Below are positions 8,489 through 18,316 of a stretch of DNA of 64,000 bases, piece by piece; the first letter of the stretch is position 1; each line of letters starts with the position of its first letter. Both the position numbers and the translations under genes were made by a program. Source of the stretch: Corynebacterium capitovis DSM 44611 (GTDB lineage: Bacteria; Actinomycetota; Actinomycetes; Mycobacteriales; Mycobacteriaceae); the NCBI RefSeq assembly GCF_030440535.1, contig NZ_CP047117.1:1116001-1180000 (forward strand), in the 5' to 3' direction. The notes under the pieces are model-generated. The model saw only the letters and a program-made list of their open reading frames with translations, was not told the DNA's origin and did not search any database.

Positions 8489-9181
8489 CTAGTTGTCTAC
8501 CCCTGTGCCTTGACTCGACACGCGGGCGGATGCTCGAGTGTCTGAGCGGGTGGGCAAGGCGGCATCCGCGATGAGCCCCCCGATCCCGCATAGCGCGAGG
8601 ATGACCGTGAGGGCTACGACCGCGGGGTTCGCCGTGCCGGTGAGCGTGTCGCCGAAAAAGACCGTGCCGACGGTGCCGGGGAGCGAACCCGCGAAGGTTG
8701 CCGCGGCGAAGGGGAGCACTGGAACGCGGGTGAGCGCCGCGGTGTAGTTCATGATGGAGAACGGAACCACCGCAATCATCCTCAGGCTCGCCACCGCCAG
8801 CCACCCCCGCTGCTCTAGGTGGCGGTTTACCAGCTCGACAGCCGGGTGTGTGAGGCGGGGAGCGATCCAATCCCGCAGCAACCCCCTCACGACGAGCAGG
8901 GAGACGACGGCTGAGGCGGTAGTCGCCGTGATGGCAAGCACCGCACCCCACACCCCTCCAAACAAGACCCCCGCGGAAATCGTCAGGAGGGTCCGGGGGA
9001 CGGGGAACTGGGTCACGAGGACGTAGAGCATCCAGAACAGCAACGGGAACCACTCACCGGCGTGCGCCGACCACTGTCGGAGACTGGACAGCGACGGGAT
9101 CTCGAGGGACCTCCACGCCACCAGAAAAGCGACGCCGACCACAATGAGCGCGATGACGCGCCAGATCGAGGATTTCTGCAC
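8489..9181 (-). CDS. TVP38/TMEM64 (DedA-superfamily) membrane protein
   Basis: Integral membrane protein of about 230 residues with several hydrophobic segments (ALIVVGVAFLVAW, FPLLFWMLYVLVTQF, GAVLAITATTASAVVSLLVV, and a C-terminal VVALTVILALCGIGGLIA). The SNARE-associated/VTT core includes FPVPRTLLTISAGVLFGG and FSIMNYTAALTRVP, the family's hallmark reentrant loops. Members act in lipid or undecaprenyl-phosphate traffic; no substrate can be assigned here. I prefer the GTG at 9181, which has GGAAGGG six bases upstream. The ATG at 9196 is in frame but lies only five bases from the T-tract of the tRNA terminator and has no Shine-Dalgarno sequence. Confidence 0.88.
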   Translation of the reverse strand: MQKSSIWRVIALIVVGVAFLVAWRSLEIPSLSSLRQWSAHAGEWFPLLFWMLYVLVTQFPVPRTLLTISAGVLFGGVWGAVLAITATTASAVVSLLVVRGLLRDWIAPRLTHPAVELVNRHLEQRGWLAVASLRMIAVVPFSIMNYTAALTRVPVLPFAAATFAGSLPGTVGTVFFGDTLTGTANPAVVALTVILALCGIGGLIADAALPTRSDTRASARVSSQGTGVDN

Positions 9182-9201
9182 CGGCGGCCCTTCCATTGCA
9201 A

Positions 9202-9238
9202 AGAAAAACCCGAGACACCGTGGAAACCGTGTCTCGGG
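9202..9238 (-). terminator. Rho-independent terminator of tRNA-Leu
   Basis: On the minus strand a perfect 10-bp stem, CCCGAGACAC with GTGTCTCGGG, encloses a 10-base loop and is followed by a T-tract (plus-strand A-run 9202-9208). It starts seven bases after the tRNA 3' end and ends just before the TVP38 gene. Confidence 0.92.
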
Positions 9239-9244
9239 AGACTG

Positions 9245-9330
9245 TGCCCGAGGGGGGACTTGAACCCCCACGTCCGTTAATAGGACACTAGCACCTCAAG
9301 CTAGCGCGTCTGCCATTCCGCCACCCGGGC
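9245..9330 (-). tRNA. tRNA-Leu (anticodon GAG)
   Basis: An 86-base class II tRNA read on the minus strand. The acceptor stem pairs GCCCGGG with CTCGGGC and is followed by discriminator A. The anticodon stem CTAGC/GCTAG encloses the loop TTGAGGT with anticodon GAG (codons CUC/CUU). A long variable arm and the T arm with GGTTCAAGTCC are present. The terminal CCA is not encoded. It has its own promoter and a strong terminator. Confidence 0.97.
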
Positions 9331-9368
9331 CGGGTAGTGTTTCAGCCTCTCGGCTGGGCACTTGGAAT

Positions 9369-9397
9369 ACTATAAGGTGGTGCGCCGCTCCTTACAA
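9369..9397 (-). promoter_or_regulatory. Promoter of tRNA-Leu
   Basis: On the minus strand -35 TTGTAA (9392-9397) and -10 TATAGT (9369-9374) are separated by 17 bases. This puts the start of transcription about 30 bases before the tRNA 5' end. Confidence 0.75.
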
Positions 9398-9459
9398 AAT
9401 CGCCAGGCCAGAGGGCACTTTGCCTGCGTAGTGGTGGAGGATTCGGTAGAACGGAGGGC

Positions 9460-9999
9460 ATGACTACTTACGACTACACTTCGGACGCCTTCCCCGGACC
9501 GGACCCTTATGCCCCGCTGCGGGAACTCCCAGCCTTTGAGCTAACCTCAACCGACCTAAGCAGCGGGGACAAGCTGGGCCCGAAGCTCGTCGGCGAGGCC
9601 GCAACCTCCCCGCAGCTTGCGTGGTCGGGCCTGCCGGAGGGGACGAAATCCCTCGCAGTGACCCTGTTCGACCCCGACGCGCCCACAGCTTCGGGATACT
9701 GGCACTGGGCCGCATTCAACATCCCAGCCTCAGTGAGTGAGCTCCCCTCTGGCTCGGGCGCCACACCTGATCTCGGGGTCGGCGCCACCACGCTGGTGGG
9801 GGACTCGGGACAGCGGGCATTTTACGGCGCGAACCCGCCCGCGGGCCACGGGCCTCACCGGTACATCGTGGCGGTGCACGCGGTGGACGTTGACACGCTC
9901 GACGTCCCGGATGACGCGTCTCCCGCGGCCCTCGGCTTCAACCTTTACTTCCACTCGCTGGGTCGGGCGATCCTGTGGGGTTGGTACGAGAACAACTGA
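9460..9999 (+). CDS. YbhB/YbcL-family (PEBP) protein
   Basis: A 179-residue phosphatidylethanolamine-binding / Raf-kinase-inhibitor-like protein, probably cytoplasmic since no signal peptide is visible. Family motifs are present: SPQLAWSGLPEGTKSLAVTL, FDPDAPTASGYWHWAAFNIP (the DPDAP ligand-pocket motif) and YGANPPAGHGPHRYIVAVHA (GxHRY). Its bacterial role is not established. GGAGGG lies just before the ATG at 9460. Only three bases separate it from the next gene, so they are probably one transcript. Confidence 0.93.
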   Translation: MTTYDYTSDAFPGPDPYAPLRELPAFELTSTDLSSGDKLGPKLVGEAATSPQLAWSGLPEGTKSLAVTLFDPDAPTASGYWHWAAFNIPASVSELPSGSGATPDLGVGATTLVGDSGQRAFYGANPPAGHGPHRYIVAVHAVDVDTLDVPDDASPAALGFNLYFHSLGRAILWGWYENN

Positions 10000-10002
10000 C
10001 GC

Positions 10003-10350
10003 ATGATTCCAGTTCAGCTTCGAGCCGGCGGGGCCTTCATGGTCCTCGCCGTCGTCTTTCTTCTCCTCGCGGCGCTCGCGTTCTTCCGCGGGGAGCACAT
10101 TGTCGCCATCACCGCGCGGGAGGCCGTGATTGCAGTCGCGGCCGCAATCTTTGGCGCCAACGCGACCTTCATCAAGGGGCAGGAGCGTACGCGGGGGCAG
10201 GTTGGCCTCCTCGGGGTCGCGGTCGCGCTCCTCGCGTGCGGGGCGTTTCTGCCTCGGGTGGTCCTGTTCTACGCGGAGCCGTTCTGGCTCATCTTGTGGG
10301 CGGTGGTCGCGGCGGTGTGCGCGCTTATTCTGCGTCGGAACGCCATGTGA
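10003..10350 (+). CDS. Small membrane protein, function unknown
   Basis: A 115-residue hydrophobic protein with about four predicted spans: [17 protein letters not shown], an amphipathic [34 protein letters not shown] and [18 protein letters not shown] do not recognise a family. It starts three bases after the PEBP-family gene and its last 26 bases overlap the convergent pyrD, so it is squeezed between the two. Codon use is like its neighbours. Confidence 0.75.
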   Translation: MIPVQLRAGGAFMVLAVVFLLLAALAFFRGEHIVAITAREAVIAVAAAIFGANATFIKGQERTRGQVGLLGVAVALLACGAFLPRVVLFYAEPFWLILWAVVAAVCALILRRNAM

Positions 10351-11410
10351 GGCCGCTCCCCACGGCATCGCTAATCGACGTCAACCCGTGCGCCCTGACC
10401 TGCCGAGCGAGTCCCTGGTGTACGCCGCGGACCCACCCAAGGCCCCCGTAGATAAACGGGGTGTAACCCTGCAGCAAGCTCGCCCCAGCACTCACCCTTG
10501 CCCAGGCGCGCTCTGGTGTTGAGATTCCGCCCACACTCACGAGCACGAGCTGGTCTCCTACCCGCCCGTGCAGGCGCCGCAGCACTTCTAGGGATCGAGC
10601 GTTCAGCGGCTCTCCCGAAATCCCTCCGGGTCCCATCGCCTCGACGTCGGAGGCGCTGGTGCGCAGCCCGGCGCGCGAAACTGTCGTGTTGGTCGCAACG
10701 ATGCCGGCGAGGCCGAGGTCGACCGCCAGATCGGCGACGGCGTCGATGTCATCATCGCTGAGGTCGGGCGCGATCTTTACTAAGACCGGGGCGTCGGTGG
10801 CGCCCGTGACGGCCCGCAGAATGGGGCGGAGCTCGTCGACGGCCTGCAGATCCCTCAACCCGGGCGTGTTGGGGGAGGAGACGTTGACTACCAGGTAATC
10901 GGCGAGGGGACCGAGGACGGTGGCCCCGGATCGGTAATCGGCCACCGCGTCGGCCGCCGTCTTGTTCTTCCCGATGTTGATCCCGACCACGTCGGTGGCC
11001 CGCTTTGCTTGCAGGTTCTTGGCGACGTTCAGGATGCCGTCGTTGTTAAAACCCATTCGGTTCAGCAGGGCCTTGTCCTGGGGAAGCCGAAAGAGCCGGG
11101 GCGCGGGGTTGCCCGGCTGCGGAAGTGGAGTCACCGTGCCCATCTCGGCGTAGCCGAAGCCCACCGCGCCCCACGCCCGCAGGGCGCGGGCGTTTTTGTC
11201 AAAACCTGCCGCGAGACCTAGCGGGGCGGGAAAGTGCACGCCGAAGAGGTCCTGCTCTAGAACCGGGTCGTGCACCCGGAGCGCGCGCTCCATGGAGACA
11301 TTGACGGGGCCGAGGGTATGCAGGGCGCGCAACCCCCCGCTGACGATGCCGTGGATGCGCTCTGGAGGAAGGAGAAACATGGCCTTGAGTGCGGAATCGT
11401 ACAGCCTCAC
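10325..11410 (-). CDS. pyrD: Dihydroorotate dehydrogenase (quinone), class 2
   Basis: Oxidises dihydroorotate to orotate in pyrimidine synthesis and passes electrons to the quinone pool at the inner membrane. The 361-residue protein has the class-2 N-terminal helices (about 1-40), then [38 protein letters not shown] with the catalytic Ser region, [20 protein letters not shown] and VSVGGIST, the FMN-binding strand. It overlaps the lipoprotein gene upstream by four bases (ATGA-type), so the two are co-translated, an arrangement shared with M. tuberculosis lppL-pyrD. Confidence 0.96.
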   Translation of the reverse strand: MRLYDSALKAMFLLPPERIHGIVSGGLRALHTLGPVNVSMERALRVHDPVLEQDLFGVHFPAPLGLAAGFDKNARALRAWGAVGFGYAEMGTVTPLPQPGNPAPRLFRLPQDKALLNRMGFNNDGILNVAKNLQAKRATDVVGINIGKNKTAADAVADYRSGATVLGPLADYLVVNVSSPNTPGLRDLQAVDELRPILRAVTGATDAPVLVKIAPDLSDDDIDAVADLAVDLGLAGIVATNTTVSRAGLRTSASDVEAMGPGGISGEPLNARSLEVLRRLHGRVGDQLVLVSVGGISTPERAWARVSAGASLLQGYTPFIYGGLGWVRGVHQGLARQVRAHGLTSISDAVGSGLTWRSDAE

Positions 11411-12435
11411 GAGAGTGCTCCTTCAATGGTGGAGGGGGAAACTACTTGTATTCCGTCGCCGGCAGCCGAGGCCAGGACGAGGGTGCCGTCGTTCAGCGAG
11501 ATCATGGACTGCGCGTCGCGGACCGTCGGAAAGCTCGCTCGGCGCGATGGGACGCCCTTCGAGAGGTCATAACCCTCCGCCGTGTTCAGCGCCGTCGAAG
11601 CCGTCCAGGCGAGGCGGTGAGCGTCATCCCACGCGACAGCCCAGGGATTCGAGGCGACGGGGGCGCTCATTTGCAGGCGAATCACGTTGTCAACGAGGTA
11701 AACCAGCAGCTGGGACCCCGTCGCGTCCGACGCGAGAACGAGTCCGCCCGGCCCCGTCGCGATCGTGCCAATGCCCAACCCTGCGCGCAGCGTCCCGCCT
11801 TGGCGCCCGTTGGCGATGTCGAGGTTTTGGACGGTCGTGTCGAAGCGGTTGACGCGCACCGCCTGATCTGTCGAGTCTCCAGCGTCCCCGCGGGGCACCG
11901 CTACCAGAAGGTCGGTCTCCCTCGCCGCGGTAAATGAGTCCGCGACCTTTCCATCGCGGTAGACGTGCACGGTGCGATCCGCGTCGCTTGCGGCAAGCAC
12001 GTCGCCTGCCGACGTCACCGCGACCGCCGTGGCGTTTGCCTCCGCCGGAGTCTCCGTCTCCCCGCCGGGGGTGAACATCCGGATCGTGTCCCCACAGCCC
12101 GCGGCGAAGACGCCGGGGGAGGCGGAAACAGCACCACAGGAGTCATCCAGCGCGAACGAGCGCCCTGCACCGGAGACGATCTCATCGAGCGTTCCCACCG
12201 TGAGCGTGCCGGCAGATCGAACCGCGATCAATGCGCCGTCGGTTGCGAGCGACGTTACCGCGGGGGAGGAAGTGACCTCTCCCGCAGGTTCCACCGTGAC
12301 GTCGGGCGAGGCGGCGGGGGAGGCGTTGCCCATGTACTCGGCAGCGTCGCTGGGTTCACCCGAGGGGGTGGACTGACACCCGGCCACAACCGCCCCGAGG
12401 ATTAGGGCGGCGACCATTAAATTTGCTTTCCTCAC
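11407..12435 (-). CDS. LppL-like lipoprotein with propeller-type repeats
   Basis: A 342-residue secreted lipoprotein. The N-terminus [20 protein letters not shown] has a basic start, a hydrophobic core and the lipobox AGC, with Cys20 as the lipidated residue. The mature part consists of repeated beta-strand blades (for example [37 protein letters not shown]), consistent with a YncE/NHL-like beta-propeller. Gene order with pyrD matches M. tuberculosis lppL; the function is unknown. The GTG at 12435 is preceded eight bases away by TAGTCT in a perfect tandem repeat, suggesting a leaderless transcript. An ATG at 12417 with AGGAAAG upstream would leave a poor signal peptide. Confidence 0.82.
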   Translation of the reverse strand: MRKANLMVAALILGAVVAGCQSTPSGEPSDAAEYMGNASPAASPDVTVEPAGEVTSSPAVTSLATDGALIAVRSAGTLTVGTLDEIVSGAGRSFALDDSCGAVSASPGVFAAGCGDTIRMFTPGGETETPAEANATAVAVTSAGDVLAASDADRTVHVYRDGKVADSFTAARETDLLVAVPRGDAGDSTDQAVRVNRFDTTVQNLDIANGRQGGTLRAGLGIGTIATGPGGLVLASDATGSQLLVYLVDNVIRLQMSAPVASNPWAVAWDDAHRLAWTASTALNTAEGYDLSKGVPSRRASFPTVRDAQSMISLNDGTLVLASAAGDGIQVVSPSTIEGALS

Positions 12436-12440
12436 AACGG

Positions 12441-12460
12441 CCCAGACTAGCCCAGACTAG
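12441..12460. repeat. Perfect 10-bp tandem duplication in a divergent promoter
   Basis: CCCAGACTAG occurs twice head to tail (12441-12450, 12451-12460). On the minus strand each copy contains TAGTCT; the proximal one sits eight bases from the lipoprotein GTG and can act as its -10. Confidence 0.85.
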
Positions 12461-12492
12461 CAACGCCCCAACCGGGGGTAGGGTGTGAACCC

Positions 12493-13356
12493 ATGACTGA
12501 CGCTTCTCCTCTGGCGGATTCCATGAGCTGGGTTCAGGTTTTGGTTCTCTCCGTGGTCCAGGGCCTAACGGAATTTCTGCCAGTTTCCTCCTCCGGGCAC
12601 CTCCGTATCGTTTCCCAGGCGTTCTGGGGTCACGATGCGGGTGCGAGCTTCACAGCTGTCATCCAACTGGGTACGGAAGCAGCGGTGCTCGTGTTCTTTG
12701 CAAAAGACATTTGGAGGATCGCGGTGGCATGGTTCGCCGGGTTGTTCAACAAAGACAAGCGCGACTACGACTACCGAATGGGGTGGATGGTCATCGCCGG
12801 CACCATTCCTGTTGCGCTCCTCGGTGTCCTTCTCAAAGACCTGATCCGAGACAACTTTCGCAACCTCTGGATCACAGCAACCGTGCTGGTGGTCTTTTCG
12901 CTCGTGTTCATCCTCGCGGAGCACCGCGGCACGAAGTCGCGCGGGTATAGAGACCTCACGATGAAAGACGCTCTGATTATGGGCGCGTGGCAGTGCCTCG
13001 CGCTTATTCCCGGTGTGTCGCGCTCCGGTGGCACGATCTCGGGCGGGCTTTTCCTCAACCTCGAACGCGAGGTAGCCACCCGTTTTAGCTTCCTGCTGGC
13101 TATCCCCGCGGTCCTGGCCTCGGGGTTGTTTTCCCTGCCGGACGCGTTCCACCCCGAGGATGGACAGGCGGCCACCGGCGCGCAGCTGGCGGTGGGAACG
13201 GGCATTGCTTTCGTCTTGGGCTACATCTCTATTGCATGGCTGCTGAAGTTTGTGTCGAATCACTCCTTCGCCTGGTTCGCCGCCTATCGCATTCCCCTGG
13301 GTGTCCTGGTCGCGGTACTCCTAGCCACAGGCATGATGAGCCCGGCGGTAGGGTAA
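12493..13356 (+). CDS. uppP: Undecaprenyl-diphosphatase
   Basis: Membrane phosphatase that recycles undecaprenyl diphosphate to the monophosphate for peptidoglycan and arabinogalactan synthesis; also known as BacA for bacitracin resistance. The 287-residue protein carries both family signatures: [16 protein letters not shown] (Glu-rich and SSSGH motif, about 15-30) and [13 protein letters not shown] (about 172-184). About eight hydrophobic segments are visible. The ATG at 12493 follows TAGGGT (12479-12484) by eight bases with no Shine-Dalgarno, a leaderless pattern. It is followed at five bases by mshC. Confidence 0.97.
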   Translation: MTDASPLADSMSWVQVLVLSVVQGLTEFLPVSSSGHLRIVSQAFWGHDAGASFTAVIQLGTEAAVLVFFAKDIWRIAVAWFAGLFNKDKRDYDYRMGWMVIAGTIPVALLGVLLKDLIRDNFRNLWITATVLVVFSLVFILAEHRGTKSRGYRDLTMKDALIMGAWQCLALIPGVSRSGGTISGGLFLNLEREVATRFSFLLAIPAVLASGLFSLPDAFHPEDGQAATGAQLAVGTGIAFVLGYISIAWLLKFVSNHSFAWFAAYRIPLGVLVAVLLATGMMSPAVG

Positions 13357-13360
13357 CGAC

Positions 13361-14575
13361 ATGCATTCTTGGCCCGCCCCCTCCGTTCCCGTTGTCGCCG
13401 GCACCCCAGTCGCCCTATCCCTTTATGACACCGCAGACCAAGCCGTAAAACCTGTTGACATCACGCCTGATCCCCGTGGGGAGGTGGGAATGTACGTGTG
13501 CGGGATCACCCCCTACGACGCAACCCACCTTGGCCACGCCGCCACATACCTCACGTTCGATCTCATTCACCGCCAATTGCTGGCTAACGGTCTCCGCGTC
13601 CACTACGTGCAAAACGTCACCGATGTCGACGACCCGCTTTTCGAACGCGCCGAGCGCGACGGCGTCGATTGGCGTGACCTCGGGGCACGTCAAGTAGACC
13701 TGTTCCGCAGCGATATGGAACTGCTCGGGGTCATCCCCCCACGCGAGTACGTCGGCGCGATGGAGTCCGTGGGCGAGGTCATCGAGATGGTCGCCTCGCT
13801 TCTCGACGCCAACGCGGCGTACCGGCTCGACCACGGCGACATCTACGCGTCGGTCAACGCCACGCCACAGTTCGGATACGAATCGAACTTCACCCGCGAG
13901 GACATGGAGCATTTCTTCGCGGAGCGCGGCGGCGACCCCGAACGAGAGGGAAAGCGCGACCCGCTCGACGCCCTCGTCTGGCGTGGTTACCGCGAGGGGG
14001 AGCCAGCCTGGGACGGCGCCCTCGGGCCCGGCCGACCCGGGTGGCACGTGGAATGCTCGGCGATTGCGACGAATCGGCTCGGCGCGTCCTTCGCTATCCA
14101 AGGCGGTGGTTCGGACCTTGCGTTTCCGCACCACGAGTTCTCGGCTGCACACGCCGAGGCCGCGTATGGCGTGCCGCGGATGGCGGGCCACTACGTCCAC
14201 GCCGGGATGATCGCCCTGAACGGAACGAAGATGTCGAAGTCGTTGGGCAACCTCGTCTTTGTACACAAACTCACCGGCGCCGGTCACGAGGCCTCAGCCA
14301 TCCGGCTCGCGCTCTTCGCGGTCCACTACCGCGCGGACCGTGACTTCTCGGAGACCGCGCTGGAGTTAGCTGGGCGGCGCCTCTCGTCGTGGCGAGAGAC
14401 GCTGTCCCGCGAGGTGACGCTGGAGGAGGCCACGGAGGTCGTCGACAAGATGCGGACCGCGCTGGCTGATGATTTGGACACCCCGCGGGCGCTGACATGC
14501 GTCGATGAGGCGCGCGGCGATCACGACGGGATTATCGCCGCAGCTCTCGACGGCCTGCTCGGCGTGCGCCTCTAG
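13361..14575 (+). CDS. mshC: Cysteine:GlcN-Ins ligase of mycothiol synthesis
   Basis: Joins cysteine to 1-D-myo-inosityl 2-amino-2-deoxy-alpha-D-glucopyranoside using ATP, the third step to mycothiol, the main low-molecular-weight thiol of these bacteria. The 404-residue protein is a paralogue of cysteinyl-tRNA synthetase: [17 protein letters not shown] has the zinc-ligand Cys and the HIGH-type motif, [11 protein letters not shown] and [13 protein letters not shown] hold further Zn ligands, and [11 protein letters not shown] is the KMSKS loop. It is shorter than CysRS because the anticodon-binding region is missing, as usual for MshC. TAGGGT stands six bases before the ATG. Confidence 0.97.
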   Translation: MHSWPAPSVPVVAGTPVALSLYDTADQAVKPVDITPDPRGEVGMYVCGITPYDATHLGHAATYLTFDLIHRQLLANGLRVHYVQNVTDVDDPLFERAERDGVDWRDLGARQVDLFRSDMELLGVIPPREYVGAMESVGEVIEMVASLLDANAAYRLDHGDIYASVNATPQFGYESNFTREDMEHFFAERGGDPEREGKRDPLDALVWRGYREGEPAWDGALGPGRPGWHVECSAIATNRLGASFAIQGGGSDLAFPHHEFSAAHAEAAYGVPRMAGHYVHAGMIALNGTKMSKSLGNLVFVHKLTGAGHEASAIRLALFAVHYRADRDFSETALELAGRRLSSWRETLSREVTLEEATEVVDKMRTALADDLDTPRALTCVDEARGDHDGIIAAALDGLLGVRL

Positions 14576-14599
14576 GTTCTTTGACACACAATTGCGTAC

Positions 14600-14980
14600 A
14601 TGAGCATCCGCGAGCAGTTTCAGCCCGACGTCGACGAGTTCATCTCCGACCTGACCACTTTCGCCTCCGGTTCCTACCTCAGAGACGAGGAGCGGGAATC
14701 GTGGGACGAGCCCTTCGACCCCTCGGTGCTGCCGCAGCTGAAGGGTGAACTAGAGAAATTCCTCGACGCCCTCGAGCTCCTCGGTGACGACCCGGACGGG
14801 GAGGCGCTAGCTAGGGTGGTAACGCCTTTCTACGACAACCTGCAAGCCTTCAACCGCGCTCACGCCGATGCCGTTCTCGAACCCGAAGAAAAGGCAGACA
14901 TCGCGGAGCTCGTCTACCGAGCCGCTGCAGCGACCGGTGCCGATGACGAGGCGCTTGCCGCTGTACCCGAGCTGGAGTGA
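14600..14980 (+). CDS. Conserved acidic protein, function unknown
   Basis: A 126-residue acidic, helical protein (FQPDVDEFISDLTTFASGSY, LKGELEKFLDALELLGDD). No signal peptide, membrane span or metal-binding motif is seen, and I do not recognise a family. It sits between mshC and a HAD-phosphatase gene whose GTG starts one base after its stop, so the two are probably translated together. Codon use is typical of the region. Confidence 0.75.
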   Translation: MSIREQFQPDVDEFISDLTTFASGSYLRDEERESWDEPFDPSVLPQLKGELEKFLDALELLGDDPDGEALARVVTPFYDNLQAFNRAHADAVLEPEEKADIAELVYRAAAATGADDEALAAVPELE

Positions 14981-14981
14981 C

Positions 14982-15647
14982 GTGACACTCGACGCGATTT
15001 TCTGGGACATGGACGGCACACTCGTTGACACAGAGCCCCTGTGGGGTGTGGCCACCTACGAGCTTTCCGAACGCCTTGGCCGTCGCCTCACGCCCGAGCT
15101 TCGCGAAGCGACGGTAGGCGGCAGTTTTGCCAACACCCTCGCTGTGTGCGCACGGCACGCGGGGCTCACGCTTGACGACGCCGATAGCGCCCACTACAAG
15201 GAGTGGATGTACCAGCGGATGAGCGAGCTCATTGGCCACGATTTGCTGCCGAACCCCGGCATTGACGGACTACTCGCCGACCTGGCCGAGGCCGGCGTGC
15301 CCATGTACGTGACCACCAACACCGAACGCCGCCTCGCCGATGTCTGCATCAACGCCGTCGGGCGCGACTACTTCGCGGGGTCCATCACGGGGGATGAGGT
15401 GGCACACCCCAAGCCCGCCCCGGACATGTACGCCGAGGCTGCGCGTAGGGCGGGGGCGCGCCCGGAGCGCTGTTTGGTCTTCGAGGACTCCTGGGCAGGG
15501 ATGAGTGCCGCCGCCGCCGCTGGGTGCCGGGTCTTCGGTCTCGCGGAGGCGGTCCCGCGCGGAGTCACGCGATTTGATCCGGCTCGGTTCGTCGGCGCCA
15601 CGGCTCGCGATGTCGAGGCATGGTTCTCCGATGGCGACGCAGCCTAA
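14982..15647 (+). CDS. HAD-family phosphatase (beta-phosphoglucomutase-like)
   Basis: A 221-residue haloacid-dehalogenase hydrolase. Motif [12 protein letters not shown] carries the nucleophile and acid/base Asp pair near residues 8 and 10, motif II is the MYVTTNTE segment, motif III Lys lies in [11 protein letters not shown], and motif IV is [12 protein letters not shown]. The helical cap inserted after motif I (about 20-85) is of the C1 type, as in beta-phosphoglucomutase and phosphoglycolate phosphatase. The substrate cannot be told. The GTG at 14982 is coupled to the preceding stop; an open frame extends upstream inside that gene but is not needed. Confidence 0.9.
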   Translation: MTLDAIFWDMDGTLVDTEPLWGVATYELSERLGRRLTPELREATVGGSFANTLAVCARHAGLTLDDADSAHYKEWMYQRMSELIGHDLLPNPGIDGLLADLAEAGVPMYVTTNTERRLADVCINAVGRDYFAGSITGDEVAHPKPAPDMYAEAARRAGARPERCLVFEDSWAGMSAAAAAGCRVFGLAEAVPRGVTRFDPARFVGATARDVEAWFSDGDAA

Positions 15648-15666
15648 TGGGATATTATGTGGCCTT

Positions 15667-15930
15667 GTGAAAACTTTCGATGAACTTTATGCCGAGTTGG
15701 CCACCCGTGCCCAGCTCCGCCCCGACGGCTCCTCCACCGTGGAAGCGCTGGACAAGGGCGAACATTTCATTGGCAAAAAGATCATCGAAGAAGCCGGAGA
15801 AGTCTGGATCGCCGCCGAGTACCAGTCCGATGAGGAGCTGGCAGAGGAGATGAGCCAACTGATGTACTGGACACAGGTCATGATGCTCAAGCGCGGGCTG
15901 ACCCCGGACGACCTTTATCGATACCTCTAG
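15667..15930 (+). CDS. hisE: Phosphoribosyl-ATP diphosphatase
   Basis: Hydrolyses phosphoribosyl-ATP to phosphoribosyl-AMP, the second step of histidine synthesis. The 87-residue all-alpha MazG-like protein has [15 protein letters not shown] and [15 protein letters not shown], the acidic helices that bind magnesium, and a Lys-rich GEHFIGKK before them. The GTG at 15667 is preceded eight bases away by TATTAT (15653-15658) and has no Shine-Dalgarno, so this is likely a leaderless promoter starting the hisE-hisG unit. Confidence 0.96.
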   Translation: MKTFDELYAELATRAQLRPDGSSTVEALDKGEHFIGKKIIEEAGEVWIAAEYQSDEELAEEMSQLMYWTQVMMLKRGLTPDDLYRYL

Positions 15931-15938
15931 GAGCGCGC

Positions 15939-16799
15939 GTGAACGAACAGATCATCAAGATCGCTGTGCCCAACAAGGGCGCGCTTTCTGACCGCGCGGT
16001 GGAAGTGCTCACCGAGGCCGGGTACAAGGGTCGGAGCATGAACAAAGCCCTCAACGTCCTCGATGAGGACAACCGGGTCGAGTTTTTCTTTCTCCGCCCG
16101 AAGGACATTGCTATTTATGTGGCGCAGGGTCACCTGGACCTGGGCATTACGGGGCGTGACCTGGCCCTCGATTCCCGCGCAGACGTTGAAGAAGTAATGG
16201 CCCTGGGCTTCGGCGCCTCTTCTTTCCGCTTCGCCGCGCCGAAGGATGAAGCGTGGACGGTCGAACAGCTCGACGGCGCGCGGATTGCCACGTCGTACGC
16301 GAACTTGGTGGAGGACTACCTCGCGGCGCGGGGAATCACGCCCGCACAGGTCATCCGTCTTGACGGCGCGGTGGAAATCTCCATCAAACTCGGGGTGGCG
16401 GACGTGATCGCGGACGTCGTCTCCACGGGAGCCACGTTGAGGCAACAGGGCCTCGTGCCCTTCGGGGAGGCGGTGGCCAGCAGCGAGGCGGTCGTCGTCA
16501 CACGAAAAGGCTTGACCCTCGGCCCGGCGCACGACGTCGTCCTCAAGCGGATCCGCGGGATCCTCAACGCCCAGACGTACCTCATGATCGATTACAACGT
16601 TGCGCGCGCGGGGCTGGAGGCGGCATCGGCGATCACGCCCGGGATCACGGGGCCCACCGTCTCCCCCCTGTCGAGGGAGGGCTGGGTGGCCGTGCGGGCC
16701 ATGGTGCCAAAGGTCGACGCCAACAAAGTTATGGACGCGCTGGCGGGGGTAGGAGCAGAGGGTATCTTAGCCACAGAGCTACGCATCGCGCGCCTGTGA
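15939..16799 (+). CDS. hisG: ATP phosphoribosyltransferase, long form
   Basis: Condenses ATP and PRPP in the first, feedback-controlled step of histidine synthesis. The 286-residue protein is the long form: catalytic domains at about 1-210 ([48 protein letters not shown] as the PRPP loop) and a C-terminal ACT-like regulatory domain (about 212-286, [19 protein letters not shown]) that binds histidine. The GTG at 15939 follows GGAGCG, eight bases after hisE, so both are one operon. Confidence 0.97.
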   Translation: MNEQIIKIAVPNKGALSDRAVEVLTEAGYKGRSMNKALNVLDEDNRVEFFFLRPKDIAIYVAQGHLDLGITGRDLALDSRADVEEVMALGFGASSFRFAAPKDEAWTVEQLDGARIATSYANLVEDYLAARGITPAQVIRLDGAVEISIKLGVADVIADVVSTGATLRQQGLVPFGEAVASSEAVVVTRKGLTLGPAHDVVLKRIRGILNAQTYLMIDYNVARAGLEAASAITPGITGPTVSPLSREGWVAVRAMVPKVDANKVMDALAGVGAEGILATELRIARL

Positions 16800-16819
16800 G
16801 GGTGCGTAGTATTGCGCTC

Positions 16820-18241
16820 ATGACTACGCGCATCGAAGAGGATCTCCTCGGGACACTCGAGGTTCCTTCCGACTTGTACTACGGCGTGCACACGCTTCGT
16901 GCCGTCGATAACTTCCAGCTCTCCAAGAGCGCAATCAGTGACTTCCCGGACTTCATCCGGGGCATGGTGCAAGTGAAGAAAGCCGCCGCGATGGCAAACC
17001 GACGCCTCCACGCTCTGCCCCGTACGAAGGCCGACGCGATCATGTGGGCCTGTGACGAGATCTTGCTCAACGGCCGCTGCATGGACCAGTTCCCGATCGA
17101 CGTTTACCAGGGCGGCGCTGGCACCTCGGTGAACATGAACACGAATGAGGTCGTGGCCAACCTCGCGCTCGAGCACCTGGGCGAGGAGAAGGGTTCCTAC
17201 GACATCATCAACCCTAACGACGATGTCAACATGTCGCAGTCGACCAACGACGCGTACCCAACGGGTTTCCGTCTCGGTGTCTACTACGCCGTCCAGGGTC
17301 TGCTTGAAGAGCTCGACGAGCTGCAGTCGGCGTTCCGCGCCAAGGGCGATGAGTTCGCCGACATCATCAAGATGGGCCGCACGCAGCTGCAGGACGCCGT
17401 GCCCATGACCCTCGGCCAGGAGTTCACTGCTTTCGGAGCGAACCTGGGCGAAGAACAGCGCACGATTCGCACGGCAGCGGAAGCGCTCCTGGAGGTGAAC
17501 CTGGGTGCGACCGCGATTGGCACCGGGATTAACACCCCCAGCGGCTACCGCGATCAGGTGGTCGCCGCACTGCGCGAAGTGACCGGGCTGGATATCCAGG
17601 CCTCGCCGGACCTCATCGAGGCGACGTCGGACACGGGCGGGTACGTGATGATGCACTCCGCCATCAAGCGCGCCGCGATGAAGCTCTCCAAGATCTGCAA
17701 CGACCTGCGCCTGCTCTCGTCTGGTCCCCGCGCGGGCCTCAACGAGATTAACCTCCCGGAGCGTCAGGCGGGCTCGTCTATCATGCCGGCCAAGGTCAAC
17801 CCCGTAATCCCCGAGGTTGTCAACCAGGTTTGCTTCAAGGTTTTCGGCAATGACCTCACCGTCTCTATGGCATCCGAGGCGGGTCAGCTGCAGCTCAACG
17901 TGATGGAACCAGTCATCGCCCAGGCCCTATTCGGCTCGATTGGCTTGCTCCGCAACGCGGCGCGGACCCTCCGCGAGAAGTGTGTCACGGGCATCACCGC
18001 GAACAAGGAGGTGTGTGAGGGATATGTCACAAGCTCGATCGGCATCATCACCTACCTCAACCCCTACATCGGTCACCACAACGGCGACGTGATCGGAAAA
18101 GAGGCCGCGGCGACCGGCCGGAGCGTGCGCGATTTGGTGCTTGAGCGGGGGCTTATGACCGAGGCGGATCTCGACCGCGTCTTCTCGAAGGAGAACCTGA
18201 TGCACCCCGAATACCGCGGAAAGCTGTACCTCGACGACTAG
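16820..18241 (+). CDS. aspA: Aspartate ammonia-lyase (aspartase)
   Basis: Converts L-aspartate to fumarate and ammonia. The 473-residue protein has [38 protein letters not shown] and the fumarase/aspartase signature [15 protein letters not shown] with the catalytic Ser. Hallmarks that separate it from fumarase include [18 protein letters not shown]. The ATG at 16820 follows TAGTAT (16807-16812) by seven bases and suggests a leaderless transcript despite closeness to hisG. The next gene is a Dcu-type carrier, giving an aspartate-to-fumarate module as in enteric bacteria. Confidence 0.97.
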   Translation: MTTRIEEDLLGTLEVPSDLYYGVHTLRAVDNFQLSKSAISDFPDFIRGMVQVKKAAAMANRRLHALPRTKADAIMWACDEILLNGRCMDQFPIDVYQGGAGTSVNMNTNEVVANLALEHLGEEKGSYDIINPNDDVNMSQSTNDAYPTGFRLGVYYAVQGLLEELDELQSAFRAKGDEFADIIKMGRTQLQDAVPMTLGQEFTAFGANLGEEQRTIRTAAEALLEVNLGATAIGTGINTPSGYRDQVVAALREVTGLDIQASPDLIEATSDTGGYVMMHSAIKRAAMKLSKICNDLRLLSSGPRAGLNEINLPERQAGSSIMPAKVNPVIPEVVNQVCFKVFGNDLTVSMASEAGQLQLNVMEPVIAQALFGSIGLLRNAARTLREKCVTGITANKEVCEGYVTSSIGIITYLNPYIGHHNGDVIGKEAAATGRSVRDLVLERGLMTEADLDRVFSKENLMHPEYRGKLYLDD

Positions 18242-18275
18242 TCGCGGGTTTGCCGGAGTCGCCCTTTTCAGCGGA

Positions 18276-18296
18276 TACTTAACCTTGTCATAAGTA
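18276..18296. promoter_or_regulatory. Inverted repeat before the dicarboxylate carrier
   Basis: TACTTA-N9-TAAGTA is a perfect 6-bp-arm inverted repeat whose right arm ends 20 bases before the GTG at 18317. It is placed where a repressor or activator of the carrier could bind. No family is matched, and it is not an FNR-type TTGAT-N4-ATCAA site. Confidence 0.4.
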
Positions 18297-18316
18297 CCTC
18301 CTAGAGGGAGTCTCCG

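Noticed and set aside
16592..17656. 354-codon minus-strand frame across hisG and aspA
   Set aside because: Antisense to two clear enzymes; no ribosome binding site or homology.
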